A DNA stretch of 64,000 bases from Aphanomyces cochlioides (taxonomy: Eukaryota > Oomycota > Saprolegniomycetes > Saprolegniales > Verrucalvaceae): contig JAHQRK010000003.1 in NCBI GenBank assembly GCA_019828595.1, forward strand, positions 3,100,001 to 3,164,000. Direction: 5' to 3'. Below, piece by piece: positions 44,252-54,795 of the stretch. The notes beneath the pieces were generated by a model that was not told the origin of the DNA, searched no databases, and worked only from the letters and a program-made list of their open reading frames with translations. The position numbers were made by a program, and so were the translations under genes. The number at the start of each line of letters is the position of its first letter. Positions within the stretch are counted from its first letter, which is position 1.

Positions 44252-45221
44252 ATTAGGGAGATGTTGCAAACTGTGTCTGTCTGTGAATTATCCTCCAACA
44301 TTTTATCAAATATATGGAAACTCTCAGATTGAATCGTGGATTCCATGAAATTCGACGATTTCATGGATTCCATATCTTCCCAAGTCACCCGGTTAAACGC
44401 CCCTCTAAAGAGGCACGTCCGGTTATTTTAATTTTGCGACGTTTGAATGTATCTCCTCGTCAGTCCCATTTACGATGAGTTGGTGGAGCGACAAAGACGA
44501 CTTGGTGCTACTCACTCAAGTGAACAACGACAGACCCTTCCTCTCCAAAACAGGCTGTGTTATTCGGCATGTAGCAATTTTAGAGCCATCTATAAAGCCG
44601 AACACGCAAGATAGTGGTGCCCCTTTGGCCTCAATGGCAGCAGCATACATGTCTAGTCGACTGACAGCGAGTCGCTTGCAAAAGTAGATCACATGCTCCC
44701 ATTTGTCGAATAGAATATCAACCATGTCGTTAAATATATGGCAGATGGACTCACGAGACCTACCAAACATTGGCATCATGTCCACGTATCGCCGAGGATA
44801 AGACATTCGGTTGAGTAAAATACACAGAGCTTCAAACTACAACAACGGTCACGTGCACTGGTGACAAAGACATCGGGAAGCCCATGTAGCACAACGAGAG
44901 AGTGTAATCCAGACATGTTAAAGCGGAAATTTTGTTCAGCGTCCTTGTCATTCATTTTTGTGGGATCAAACCTCACGTCAGGAACGACAGGGCGTTCAAT
45001 GTGAATTCAAGCAGCAGTTTACGACGGCGTTGAGGCATGGAACGAGCGCGACGAAGGAGGACGGTGATGTCTTGGATGGATAGCATTTTTACTCAAAATT
45101 TAGCCAGAAAATACAGACACAGGCTGTGCAACAACAGCTTGGAAGAGTCCACGTCTGTGTCTGCATCTGTAACTATTTCACAAACACAGATACAGAACAC
45201 CACTTGCAACATCTCCCTAAT
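44252..45221. mobile_element. 970-bp nested insertion with 18-bp terminal inverted repeats
   Basis: ATTAGGGAGATGTTGCAA at 44252-44269 is repeated inverted and perfectly at 45204-45221. CTGTGTCTG-like subterminal repeats follow inward at both ends. TTA/TAA at the edges suits Harbinger-type targeting, but the target duplication is ambiguous because the repeats themselves end in TAAT. It carries only a fragment of transposase, so it is a non-autonomous derivative. Confidence 0.75.
44516..44976 (-). pseudogene. N-terminal fragment of a second PIF-Harbinger transposase
   Basis: Recognisable pieces are G-L-H-S-L-V-V-L-H-G-L-P-D, then in another frame M-S-Y-P-R-R-Y-V-D-M-M-P-M-F-G-R-S and C-V-F-G-F-I-D-G-S. 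The frame changes near 44830 and the catalytic C-terminal half is missing. It differs clearly from the host transposase it interrupts. Confidence 0.7.
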
Positions 45222-45845
45222 ATTATTGTACTGGGCGTTTTGTAGATCCACTTGACTTGGAGCTTGGACAGGGAGATTTTTTCCGTCAACAAAAGCAAAG
45301 ACACCGTCGACCAAAGGCTCTTTCAAACTTGTTTTTGACGCCCATTCTGCTTGGACCCTTTGTGTGGGCCAGCTAATCCTTGCTGCCTTCATTTTCTTCA
45401 AAGCGTGAGACAGTGCAACTTCTGCACGCATCATAACGCGTGGAAATGTTGCTGGTGGGACTGCAAACAGTTCTTGTAGAATCTTGTGTTCAACCGCAGC
45501 TGTGTAGTAGTGAAGCAACATAGCAAGCACGGCATGTTTGTGAACTATACGAGCGGGTCTTCCTGGGCGACCGTGGCCGGAACGAACGACGTAAAACCGA
45601 GCGAAATATGACAGGAGTTCGTCAAAATCGTCAGGAGGGAGTGAAACCGTTGTGATTAACGAGGACGTATGACGTGACGCATGCATAATGTACAATGGCG
45701 CTTGCTCCTGGTCGCTGATAAGAGCAATAGAATGTATTGAATGCCTTTCCTTCAACATAGCACGGATATGAAGGGCACATGCGATCTTTCGGAGTCTCTC
45801 GCGTCTTAGCAGGCGCGCTGCTATCAACCTCAGCGCACCTGTCAT

Positions 45846-46579
45846 TAACTAGGTGGTGTCTAGCCAATTGAGCGGTGTGTTGGGACAATTTTAACCAATG
45901 AAATGTAGTACAAAAATACGAAAATACTGTACTTCAGTTTTGGAGGAGCAACAAGACGAACATAATCAATATTTTGTAAATCATATAGGGGAAAATATAT
46001 GCTCCCGTAAATCAAATGATTTACAATTTCGATAAGCTCATTTTTTATTCTGCATTATTATTCAAAACAGTATGAATATTTGTATGAAATTTAATAAATT
46101 TTCTTCGGAGAGACTCGCAGAGAAAACGCAAATGCTTCGATTTACTGGAAGGAAAGCCAATCAGACTTCAAAGAATTAACAAAAAGCTCCCCAATACCGG
46201 GTAATTATCGATTTTGATCTAAGAACGCAAGCCAAAACCGCAGCAGGAGCCTGCGCACAAAGGCTATGCATCGCATATTGGACAGGTAAAAGAGAATAGT
46301 CTTGAACAACAAGACAACTTCCTGCGGCCGAGCTCTGAGGCTAAAGATGGGACAAAATTAAACTTCTCGACTGTTGAATGTTGTCCCATCTTTAAACCTG
46401 AGAGTTTGGTCGTCTCCATTAAGTTCCAGAAAAGTGCCCTGCTTGTGGCGACAACATGAATGATATATTTCTGCTGCTTATGCTTGTCAATTGCATTACA
46501 TGTAAAGATAATTCTGAACATTCGACAATTCCATCCGACAACACGGTGATTGGTAGAAATATTTTGATTCGACCAAACT
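45846..46579. other. AT-rich spacer between Harbinger and Crypton
   Basis: No gene. It holds a hairpin at 46007-46024 (GTAAATCA/TGATTTAC) and a 13-bp inverted repeat, AAAGATGGGACAA at 46343-46355 and its complement at 46381-46393 with a 25-nt loop. A CCAAT box at about 45893 lies just upstream of the Harbinger transposase start. Confidence 0.45.
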
Positions 46580-47305
46580 CACATTCAAGACATCCTGGTC
46601 AAGGTATGCTGAAGATGGACCGACCACCTTTGCCAAGCATGGACTGTTGATGTTGTGCCAATGACATGAGCCTCGCATAGCGTAGTCATGCAAATTCGCT
46701 TGTTCCGTGTGAAAAATCGACGCTGTATATACTAGGATTGTAGCTTGTCAAGTTGTCGAGCAGCACATCAGTGGTGTGCAAGCCCAAACATTTTCAAACT
46801 CTCTAGCAGTGAAAAGAACTCTAACAGTCAAAGACGTAATGGAAAAGAGACGCATATTCATGATTATAGTCTTCCATCTCGCTCTCTTTTGCGAATGTCT
46901 CTGAACAAACTCGAGACGCTGCCGGTGTGGCCAGTATTTGCAGCTTCCTGGTCGAGGTACCGATGATGGACCGACTAACTTCGACACACTGGGAATGGAT
47001 ATGTTTGTGCCAATGACATCAGCTTTACTTTGCGTGGTCATACGAATTCGCTTGTTCAGTGTACTTAAACGACACTTGACACAGTGAATCATGACATGCA
47101 GATTATCAAGTTGTCGAAACGCATCGCATAGTCAGTGTTGTGCATGCCCACACGTTTCCAAAGTCTCTGGCAATACTCTAGCTGCAACAGAGGTGAGCCA
47201 AAACAATGTATTTACGCGATTAAAGTCTTCCATCTCTCTTTCTTTTGCGAATCTCTCTCAACAAACTCGAGTAGCTACTAGTGTGGCCAGCATAAGCAGC
47301 TTCAA
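46580..47305. repeat. degenerate tandem duplication of the recombinase 3' region, period about 355 bp
   Basis: Blocks starting near 46597 and 46952 align over about 350 bp, e.g. GATGGACCGAC, TGCCAATGACAT, AATTCGCTTGTTC, TCAAGTTGTCGA and TCTTCCATCTC (46869 and 47225). The second block runs into the last 80 bp of the recombinase gene, so the repeat unit includes its C-terminal codons. The copies are diverged, with frame-breaking changes in the outer copy. Confidence 0.7.
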
Positions 47306-48620
47306 ATTGCTCCAGATTGGGATATTTTGCAAACGCTTGACCCAATGTGTGCCTCTCTGAATAACGTTTGCGATCTATCTTGATCATTTCACGAGAGAAA
47401 TCTCTGACAGGTACGAACAATCCTTGCTTTGGATTAGCAGAAAACCATTGGCTCCACGCATCACTGGCATTCCTTGCCGTGGGAATGCCTTTGGGAGTCA
47501 CATACTCTTTGATTGATGACTGATGGCGCACTCTCGCCTCAGTGGCCTTGCCAAATCTTGCACTTATTTCTTCACGAATACAATTTCGGATCTCATCAAG
47601 CAGAAATTCCCAGTTCTCAAGCGTCCCCATAGGATTCACAACACCACTGTGGCTTGGAGGCTTCATCCGAAGGAGGTTGCGAGGGTCTATTTTGTCGCTG
47701 ATACTTTTAGTCACTAGATATTCACAACAAGTCTTAGCATCCTCCCATCTGCACCAAGCCATGAGCTCTCTGAAATTGAATTTGCGCTCGGTTGAGTCAA
47801 ACACTCTGTAAAAGCAGCCTCCACGTCGCATACTATGAAGTGAAATTCCAATCGGCAGGGTAGGAGATTTTTCTACGACACCCTGAACGAGTCGGCGAAG
47901 GAAATTTTGGTCAATATGAGTAGATCGGATGCGGTCAATGTAACCATCATATAAAGTACAAATGCGCAAGCAAGGGTAGAGATTCTCGTCAATCAAATGG
48001 TAGATTTGACATTCCTTTTCGACACTGGCCTTTTTGTGCCAGCGCAGACGGATCGACACATACTTCCCATGCTCGTCTTTTCCAAAAGCAATATCATTCC
48101 ACTTTAATGCCAGCACTTCGCTGATACGGAAGCAGCCAAGGAAACAAGAAGACAGCAAAAATTGCACCATGGAGCCCACAAAGGGATTGAAATCAGCAAA
48201 CAAATTCATGACCGTTGAAAATTCATGGACAGTTAGAGGGTGGGCCTTTTTTTCTTCGTCAATGTTGTTGAGTCTATTAAATTTCTGCAGCCCAACCACG
48301 TAGCGTTTAGCTAGTATGTCCTGTGCAGGGTTGGGATGTACATTGTGTTGGTTGAAGTATGAAACCAAAGCTGTTTTGGCTGCGTCGACTGTGCGGGCCT
48401 TTCTGCCCAAAGAGTAAAGATGGTGAAAAAAATCTGTGCAATCGTTGACAGTCGCAAGCACTGGGTTAAGTCCATCTTTTTGGGTGACACAGTAAGCTTC
48501 AAACTGTCGTTGATAAGTGGAATAAGCCCGCCGCGTGGAGGCACCCTGGAATGCGTCCTGGATGACCTTCTTGGATGGGACTTCTGGCATGGAAATGGAC
48601 ATGAAAATGAACACTCCCAT
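47220..48620 (-). CDS. Crypton-like tyrosine recombinase, intact
   Basis: A single 466-residue frame; a Met ten residues in (S-I-S-M-P-E-V-P) may be the true start. The N-terminal half is a SAM-like core-binding domain (A-Y-S-T-Y-Q-R-Q-F). The catalytic domain shows C-F-R-I-S-E-V-L-A-L-K-W, L-H-S-M-R-R-G-G and W-C-R-W-E-D-A-K-T-C-C-E-Y-L, giving the R...HxxR...W/H...Y order of tyrosine recombinases. The absence of introns, reverse transcriptase or terminal inverted repeats fits Cryptons, known from oomycetes. A CCAAT box just upstream (about 48636) could drive it. No inactivating change is seen. Confidence 0.85.
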   Translation of the reverse strand: MGVFIFMSISMPEVPSKKVIQDAFQGASTRRAYSTYQRQFEAYCVTQKDGLNPVLATVNDCTDFFHHLYSLGRKARTVDAAKTALVSYFNQHNVHPNPAQDILAKRYVVGLQKFNRLNNIDEEKKAHPLTVHEFSTVMNLFADFNPFVGSMVQFLLSSCFLGCFRISEVLALKWNDIAFGKDEHGKYVSIRLRWHKKASVEKECQIYHLIDENLYPCLRICTLYDGYIDRIRSTHIDQNFLRRLVQGVVEKSPTLPIGISLHSMRRGGCFYRVFDSTERKFNFRELMAWCRWEDAKTCCEYLVTKSISDKIDPRNLLRMKPPSHSGVVNPMGTLENWEFLLDEIRNCIREEISARFGKATEARVRHQSSIKEYVTPKGIPTARNASDAWSQWFSANPKQGLFVPVRDFSREMIKIDRKRYSERHTLGQAFAKYPNLEQFEAAYAGHTSSYSSLLREIRKRKRDGRL

Positions 48621-49240
48621 GTCTGGCTCACGATTTTAACCAATCAAACTGCGTTTATGCTATATGTTAGTGATATGTGTCGTGTACGACAATTTCCTCG
48701 TCCAATCAAAGTCGGAGAAAATCAAATCAGCCAATAAATTGCATTTAAAGTGTCGGTTGTCCAATACTGAACAGAAAATTGTCGGTTTTGAGTCGTATGC
48801 AAAGTACATGTAGGGATATCACCATGCAGGAGTTGAGTGGAAGTGCGCAATTTCATTCTATTCATAATAAAAAAATGCTTCTTTAGCGGAATCAAAACCC
48901 GCTTGCATTGCACGTGCGCTTTTCTGGATCGCTCAGCAGTAATCAGACCCAGAAATGCACTGCGAAGCAAGCATAGTTTGGTTAGTCCTCAGGCACATGC
49001 AGTGTGCCTTGCTTATGAAGTATTTCTGCCCAATCGTCCACTCTATTGGACTCTAATTGGAGGATAATCTTGTGTAAATCAGGCGATTTACGATTTCTGA
49101 CAACAAGTCATTTTGGTCAGTTTATAAAAATACAAAAAGAAAAATGTTGCGAAATGCAAATGCGAGAAGGCGTCCATTGGGTGAGTTTGATTGGCTGGTT
49201 CCTTCAGTATTGAACTCATCCGGATATTGAACCATTGAAG
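48621..49240. other. spacer between Crypton and SMYD genes
   Basis: It contains CCAAT boxes near 48638, 48705 and 48731, a hairpin at 49074-49091 (GTAAATC/GATTTAC) and CATCCGGATATT at about 49218, 20 bp before the SMYD start. No ORF is supported. Confidence 0.45.
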
Positions 49241-50779
49241 ATGTATCAACGACAAGCATTGCCAGACCGCGGTGATGGTGCGGTCGCGACGCGCGCTATC
49301 CGAGCTGGCACGTGCATTCTACGCTCGGATCCTGTGGTGGCTGTGCCTTTGGATATGGCTATCACATGTGCGTATTGCTTTGCACCAGGTGCAAGACGTT
49401 GTGGGCTCTGCAAGGTGTTTCATTATTGTAGCCGACATTGTCAGCTAGCAGATTGGGCCGTCCACAGTGCCGAATGCAAGTACCTCGCCAAGCATCTGCA
49501 TGAAAATCCGATTACGCCTACTCTCTTAATGGCTGTGCGTTTTCTTCGCGATCCATCGGCCATGAATGCAGTCAGTCATCTTGTGTCAAACCTCCAGTCA
49601 CATTTGCCGTCCCAACAAGAAAACTATCGCACCATGAGTATGCTTGTGATGTCTGTGCTGACCGCCATGAAGAGCTCAGACCTGCCTTCAATCGAAGCTA
49701 TCATGGCGCTCTTTGCCCAATTCAATTGCAATGCGTTCACGTTGTGTACTCTGGAACAAGTTCCCGTTGGCATTGGCATGTTTCCCGACGCTGCACTTCT
49801 CAACCACTCGTGTGCTCCCAATTGCATCCTTACATTCCACAAGCGACAGCTACAAATCCGAACGATTCGAGACGTATCCCCTGGAGAAGAACTCACGGTA
49901 GAGCCTGCCCTCCTGTCAAAATTGCTGACGCCCTTTCGTAGATTTCATACATTGAGCTGATGTCAAGTCACACGACACGTCAAGATGAATTGCTCGCATC
50001 CTACTTCTTCACTTGCAAATGCCCCCGGTGTCTTGTTCGTCGTTCTCCTTACGACTCTTGTCGATCTCATTTACTTGTAGGCCCCAGAACCACCCGATTT
50101 GACGGCGACGCTGACCTCGGACGATGTCGACTCGATGGAATTACAACTTGATCATTTCCTCGCGCAAGCTGACAAATTCGAGCACGCTCATGATACACGC
50201 CGAGCCGTCGATTGCCGCCATCGCGCTCTACTCCTTGCTCAGGTTTTGCACTTCCTCCACCCGTCCTCTCCAACTAAATCTTCCTTGCAGTCTATCTACC
50301 ATCCTAGAAATGCCAAGTTGACTCTAGCATCTGAGACCTTGGCCAATTTGATCACAAGCTCCGAAGTACACCTTCCTCTCTACCGCATTGTCCAACTCTG
50401 TTCCTCTTGTAGCATGCATCAAGTCAGACCGTTCAAGATGTTGCCGTCGCCATTGAATGTTATGCTACTGTCGTGGCAAACCAACGATGGCTCTACGATT
50501 CCTTGGGACTCCAAGCCTTCACTGGCTTAGTTGCGCTCAAGTCGGCTCAGTTGCTCTTGCGTCAAGCCAAGCCAGCAACTTTCGAGAATGCATTGACACT
50601 TGCTCGAGATGCGTGTCGTTTGTACGTCGAATCTGACTCGAATGTGAAATTTCACACTTTTCAATAGTCTCTCCGTCACCCACGGCGAGGACTGCCACGT
50701 CATGGACATCGCATTGGCGGTACTCAACGAGATAGTACAACACGTACAACACGAGAATGGATCAACGAAAGCTCGATAG
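49241..50779 (+). CDS. SMYD-type SET/MYND-domain protein methyltransferase
   Basis: Six or so exons separated by 44-50 nt introns. A split SET domain begins at G-D-G-A-V-A-T-R-A-I. A MYND finger follows (C-A-Y-C-F-A-P, C-G-L-C, Y-C-S-R-H-C, H-S-A-E-C). The SET core has F-P-D-A-A-L-L-N-H-S-C-A-P-N-C and G-E-E-L-T, with post-SET C-K-C-P-R-C. Helical TPR-like repeats end the protein. SMYD enzymes use S-adenosylmethionine to methylate lysines of histones or cytoplasmic proteins. The stop lies 13 bp from that of the convergent La-related gene. Confidence 0.9.
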
Positions 50780-50792
50780 ATAGAAGGAAAAC

Positions 50793-52333
50793 TTAATAAA
50801 ACGAAGGCATCGCTGGCGCCGCAGTCGACGACGCAGCGCGGCGACGGCCCGATAGTTCTTGTACAAATTGTTGTGACGAATCGTGGCGAAAGCCACGCGT
50901 GCCATCCGGTCCAGCCGCTTGGCGAAACAAAGCATCCGCAGAGGTATGTTGCGATCCAGCAGTCGTGGCTTCTGGGCTCTTCATGGGAAGACGAGGACGA
51001 GGTTGGCCAATCGAGACGGAACGACCGCGGCTCAGTCCAGCGACCGACGACGACGACGTTTCGACTGCAGTGGCCGATCGATTGCGTGTCGCGGGTGGTT
51101 CATATCGAGACGACGATCCCCACACTGCGCTCGTCCCAATGGCAGGCGTAATGGCCGGTGGACGAAACTCGAGCTTGACCTTGGACGCGTACTTGCGGCC
51201 AGACTTTTTGTTCTTCCCGACAGTAAAGCTCACATAGTCGCCTTGGCGAATATCCATTTGGCCATCGTCGTCCGGCACGAGGCGGAACGAAATGGAAGAT
51301 CCGTCTTGACGAGACGGTGTAATCAACCCGCCGGCGCCACGAATCGAGTAGACAATCCCCGTGCTCACCTTGCCTTCGCTCAAGTCGGCCAACCCTTCGC
51401 CGACAGCTTCGACATGGACGGGAGGTGTCGCTTTCGAGTGAAACACGGCCGACGCAGACTTGGCACGACGACGATCCATCGAGTCGACCGGAAACATTTT
51501 TTGCTTGAGCTTGTCGGTCGTCGTGCCATCAAACAACACCACTTGCATTCCCGTGCGCCAGTTGTATTGATCCGACAATGTCAAGACGGCATGGTTGGCC
51601 ATGTCAGCATCGACAAATTCAATGATAGCATACGTCTCGCCGGCGGCAATCGGTGGTTTCAAGACGGCATTGCGGCCCGTCACGCCATTCTTCTTGAGGA
51701 GACGCAAGTACGAAATCTCGCCGCACGTGCGAAACGTTTCCTTGAGGGAAGCTATCGACGCATCTTCGGCTAAATTGTAGGCAATGGCAGTCCGCGCCAG
51801 CTTGCCATGGTACGTTTGGTCATACGGGAGCGGTTCCTTGCGGCACACTGACAGCCCGTCTTCACTAAGGAGCAACTTGGTCGACAACTCGAGGGCTTGT
51901 TTGATTTGCTCCAAATCCGTCGTAAGTTTCTTCACACGTCCAAAGCTCGCAAGCAGTTCCAATTTCACTAGACAGACAGCAGCAATCATGCAGTTATCGT
52001 CAGGAGGTACATACCATATCCGTCCATGTTCATATTCTTGAGGAGGAACAGATCACCAAGCAAGTTGTCGTCACAGAAGTAAAATTCCAATTGATCGCAA
52101 ATCGTGCGTAAGAACGTCGCGGGAAGGCACGCCGTGGAACCTGCAGGAGGAGGGGATTGTGGCGACAAGGACGTCATGGGGCTATTTGAGCTTCCCAACG
52201 AGCCCACGCCGTGGAGGTCTAAAACCGGTTCCGCTTCAGGCTGCTGTGGCGTCTGGAACGCCGTGCCGTCCAGCGACAATGAGGAAATATCAATGTCAAG
52301 CAAGCCAGGAGGAGGGGCCAAGACCGAGTCCAT
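50793..52333 (-). CDS. La-related protein with La motif, RRM-like and cold-shock-like segments
   Basis: Exons 52333-52015 and 51967-50793 (47-nt intron) give 497 residues. The La motif is clear across the intron: Q-L-E-F-Y-F-C-D-D-N-L-L-G-D and S-F-G-R-V-K-K-L. An RRM-like part follows (L-K-E-T-F-R-T-C-G-E-I-S-Y-L-R and Y-A-I-I-E-F-V). Then comes a cold-shock-like stretch (G-I-V-Y-S-I-R-G-A-G-G-L-I-T and G-D-Y-V-S-F-T-V-G). The tail is Ser/Pro/Arg-rich. It resembles LARP6-type proteins, which bind RNA 3' ends or structured leaders. The N-terminus is Pro/Ser-rich and disordered. Confidence 0.87.
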
Positions 52334-53294
52334 CGTAATGTGAGAGAGAGAGGCGTCCGGGAGACGGCGAGAGAAGAGCACGCGCTTCGCTTGATGCGAA
52401 GTCTCTGCCAGTTGTTGTATGGAAGGCCGGTCTCTTCCCCTTTCCCCTTTGGGAAGAATCCCGATTTGATTGGGCAAGTCGAGTGGACAAGCTGGCTCTT
52501 TCCGTTGGGAATTTGCCACTTGTGGACATCATGGGGAAACTCAGTCGAGTATAAATACACGACCAATGTCAGTGATTGTATGGGGGATTTATGAATAAGC
52601 ACCAATCAAATGTGAGCACGAGTGGGAAAAGTACCCAAGCCATGCACGCTCTATACAAATTTCAAGTAGAGTTGAGGACTAATGACGTCCCATAGTATTT
52701 GTATCCGTGTTCACCACTTATGCAGGCACCCAACTTGGGAGCAAGCACGAGTCAGGAACAACAGCGTTTCAATGAAGCCAGTGTGTATCTACGTAACCTC
52801 GATACCTCGACACTCGCGAATTTTTACGGCTTTCCACGCTGTCTGTGACGAAGTATTCCAATGCAGCTAAAAATAGAGCTACTTGGCAAAGACGGGCGAG
52901 CGAGTCATTCTGAAAGCAACGACAGTCTGATTTTATAGCCCAACCTACATACACAGTCTGGTGTTATTATTGACATCAGTCTAGAGCGATAGGATTCCCG
53001 TCTACTTGGCTTGCTTTTTGGTGGCTTCGAGTAGAGCAGACACCTCTCTCGACAACCAGAGGTAACATTTTTTTAATCCTTGGAATATTTTAATTTTATT
53101 TCTTCAAAATGATGAAAAAATACAATTAGGAAATGGGAATTTGGATACTTTAAAATTGGGCATTTTAGGAAGAATCGGATTCATGAACAGGTCATTTTCT
53201 TCTCCCACGTCGACCGTGATGGCCATCAAGAGAACGACCCTCTAGAAGCGCCGCTGGAAAGGACAAGACGCCACGAATGCTACGAACGCGCCGG
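52334..53294. other. 960-bp region upstream of the La-related gene
   Basis: Only short frames without resemblance to known proteins. 53065-53170 is A/T-rich. No RNA gene is seen. It contains the promoter of the La-related gene and the 3' flank of the CCDC42-like gene. Confidence 0.4.
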
Positions 53295-54531
53295 CTATGA
53301 GGAAACAGTCTTCTTGGGTTTGAAAGGCCGCGCGACGGTGTTTGGATTCAAGTTTCCGCCGTCATAGGACGATGTGATGAAGTCGAGATCGACGATGCGC
53401 TCGGCCACGACTTTGAGAATTGCCGACATGTACGCCAGTGTGTCGCCATTCGTCGTGTCTTTGACGGGAGGAATCTTGCCGCCAGAACGACATCGATTGT
53501 AGAGGTTCTTGATCGCGAGTACGATTTGCCCCGACTCGCGAGACCGGTCGTTTGAAACTCGATCATCTTTGCCGCGGTCCAAATCGAGCTGGAACGTCTC
53601 GCCGCGCGTTTTTTCAAGGTGTTGCTGGTGTCTACATGAATGCTCATGAATGAAATCACGGGGAGACGCTGTCATACTGGTGAATTTCGCTGTTCTGGAC
53701 CAATATTGTGTTCTCCATCTCAGTCTTGAAGGCGCGGAGCTCTTGTCGAAGGCGGTCAATCTACAAATGCACGACGAGGAAAGATGAGTTTAACACTGGA
53801 AGGCATGAGAGAGCGTGTTTACCTGAGCTTCTGCGCTCTGCACTTGAGCTTTCAAGTCGTTGTTGGCGTCGACCAGCGTTGCAAATCGGTTTAGAATGTC
53901 TGCGATCTCTTCGTACTCTTGCTCGGACGCTTCGACCGCGGCATCCAAGTACGTCCGATACTTGACAAGTTGATCGCGTCGTTTCTCCAAGCTATCCCGA
54001 CTCGCGACGTCTTTGTCCAACTGGGCGATAAGCTGTTTCTTGCGGATTTCGTTTTGTTCGGCCGATCGATGCTCGACTTTGGCTTTAAGTTCGGCGCGTG
54101 TCCGCTTGGAATCGTTTTCCTTAATGAACTTTTCAAACTTGTTGACTTGGTCGCGCATCTCATCTTGCTTGCGTTCCAATTCCCGCTGCCGTTCGTCGCA
54201 GGCTTCAACGCGCTTGGCGTATTCCTCCTTCATGAACTCAAGCGCGTCGTTGATTTCGCGCAGTTCCTTGCGCTTCTTCAGCAGCAGCGTCGACTGGGAC
54301 ATCTACAACCATCTCTGAATGTCAGCCACACATTTTCTCGATGGATTCCAAACCACATACCAGCGAGACACCCGAGACGAGCGGTTGCATGTCGGCCAAT
54401 TCTTTGGTCGGAAACGTTCCAGCATTGCCGCCGCTGTTGTAGCCATGGACTTTGGTTTCTGTGAGGAAAACGCTGCCGCCGCCGCCGCTCGCGCTGACAC
54501 TGCTGCCGCCATTGGACTCTTGATTGTCCAT
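53295..54531 (-). CDS. CCDC42: CCDC42/CFAP73-family flagellar coiled-coil protein
   Basis: Four exons with introns near 54360-54303, 53821-53760 and 53675-53632. The N-terminus is Ser/Gly-rich. The main part is the DUF4200-type coiled coil: L-L-L-K-K-R-K-E-L-R-E-I-N-D-A-L, V-N-K-F-E-K-F-I-K-E-N-D-S-K-R and L-V-K-Y-R-T-Y-L-D-A-A-V. It continues through E-I-H-Q-H-Q-Q to a C-terminal helical region (L-A-I-K-N-L-Y-N-R-C). In animals CCDC42 is needed for sperm tail formation and CFAP73 is part of the MIA axonemal complex. The F-x2-F-I-x-E-N-D-x-K-R motif makes the family assignment strong; the exact orthologue is less sure. Confidence 0.85.
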
Positions 54532-54795
54532 GACGAAAATGCCGCTCTAACACCTGACGATGCGCCAAAAATAACTCGATGCCCCCGCTCAATCCCCTCG
54601 CTCCGCCCTCGGCGCCTCCAACGAAATCGCGGGACCAACGACGTCTCCATCTCCCTCCTTCTTGATGCCCCTCCTTTCCCCACCATGGTGTCGTTTCCTG
54701 GATGCTCCATGGAGGCTGCTCCTTGGTGCGTCCCCCCCCACGGTTTCCCTTTGACAGCAGTAACGGCGACTCCTCTAGCTCATGGGCATTGATGC

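Larger units (their letters stand above)
43732..45845 (-). pseudogene. PIF-Harbinger transposase split by a nested insertion
   Basis: The N-terminal half (45845-45222) has V-F-A-F-V-D-G-K-N-L-P-V-Q and ends at Q-Y-N. The C-terminal half (to 43732) has L-C-F-G-L-N-G-V-I-I-W-V-R-H-N, P-G-S-W-N-D and A-D-S-A-F-P. Removing 44252-45221 brings the halves together. A 37-nt intron (gtctgtgt...tgctag, about 44251-44215) then restores Y-N-G-W-L-H-S, the expected DDE_Tnp_4 sequence. So the gene was intact when the insertion arrived. Catalytic acidic residues are present in both halves. Confidence 0.75.
46007..49091. mobile_element. Crypton-type element, candidate limits
   Basis: A similar sequence, GTAAATC, three or four bases, GATTTAC, (A/G)ATTTC, occurs in the same orientation at 46007 and 49074, on both sides of the tyrosine recombinase gene and its duplicated downstream block. 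Cryptons lack terminal inverted repeats and can be bounded by short direct repeats, so these are candidate borders; this is not proven. Confidence 0.4.

Noticed and set aside
50883..51773. 296-codon plus-strand frame
   Set aside because: Antisense shadow of the La-related gene, which has conserved La and RRM-like motifs on the other strand.
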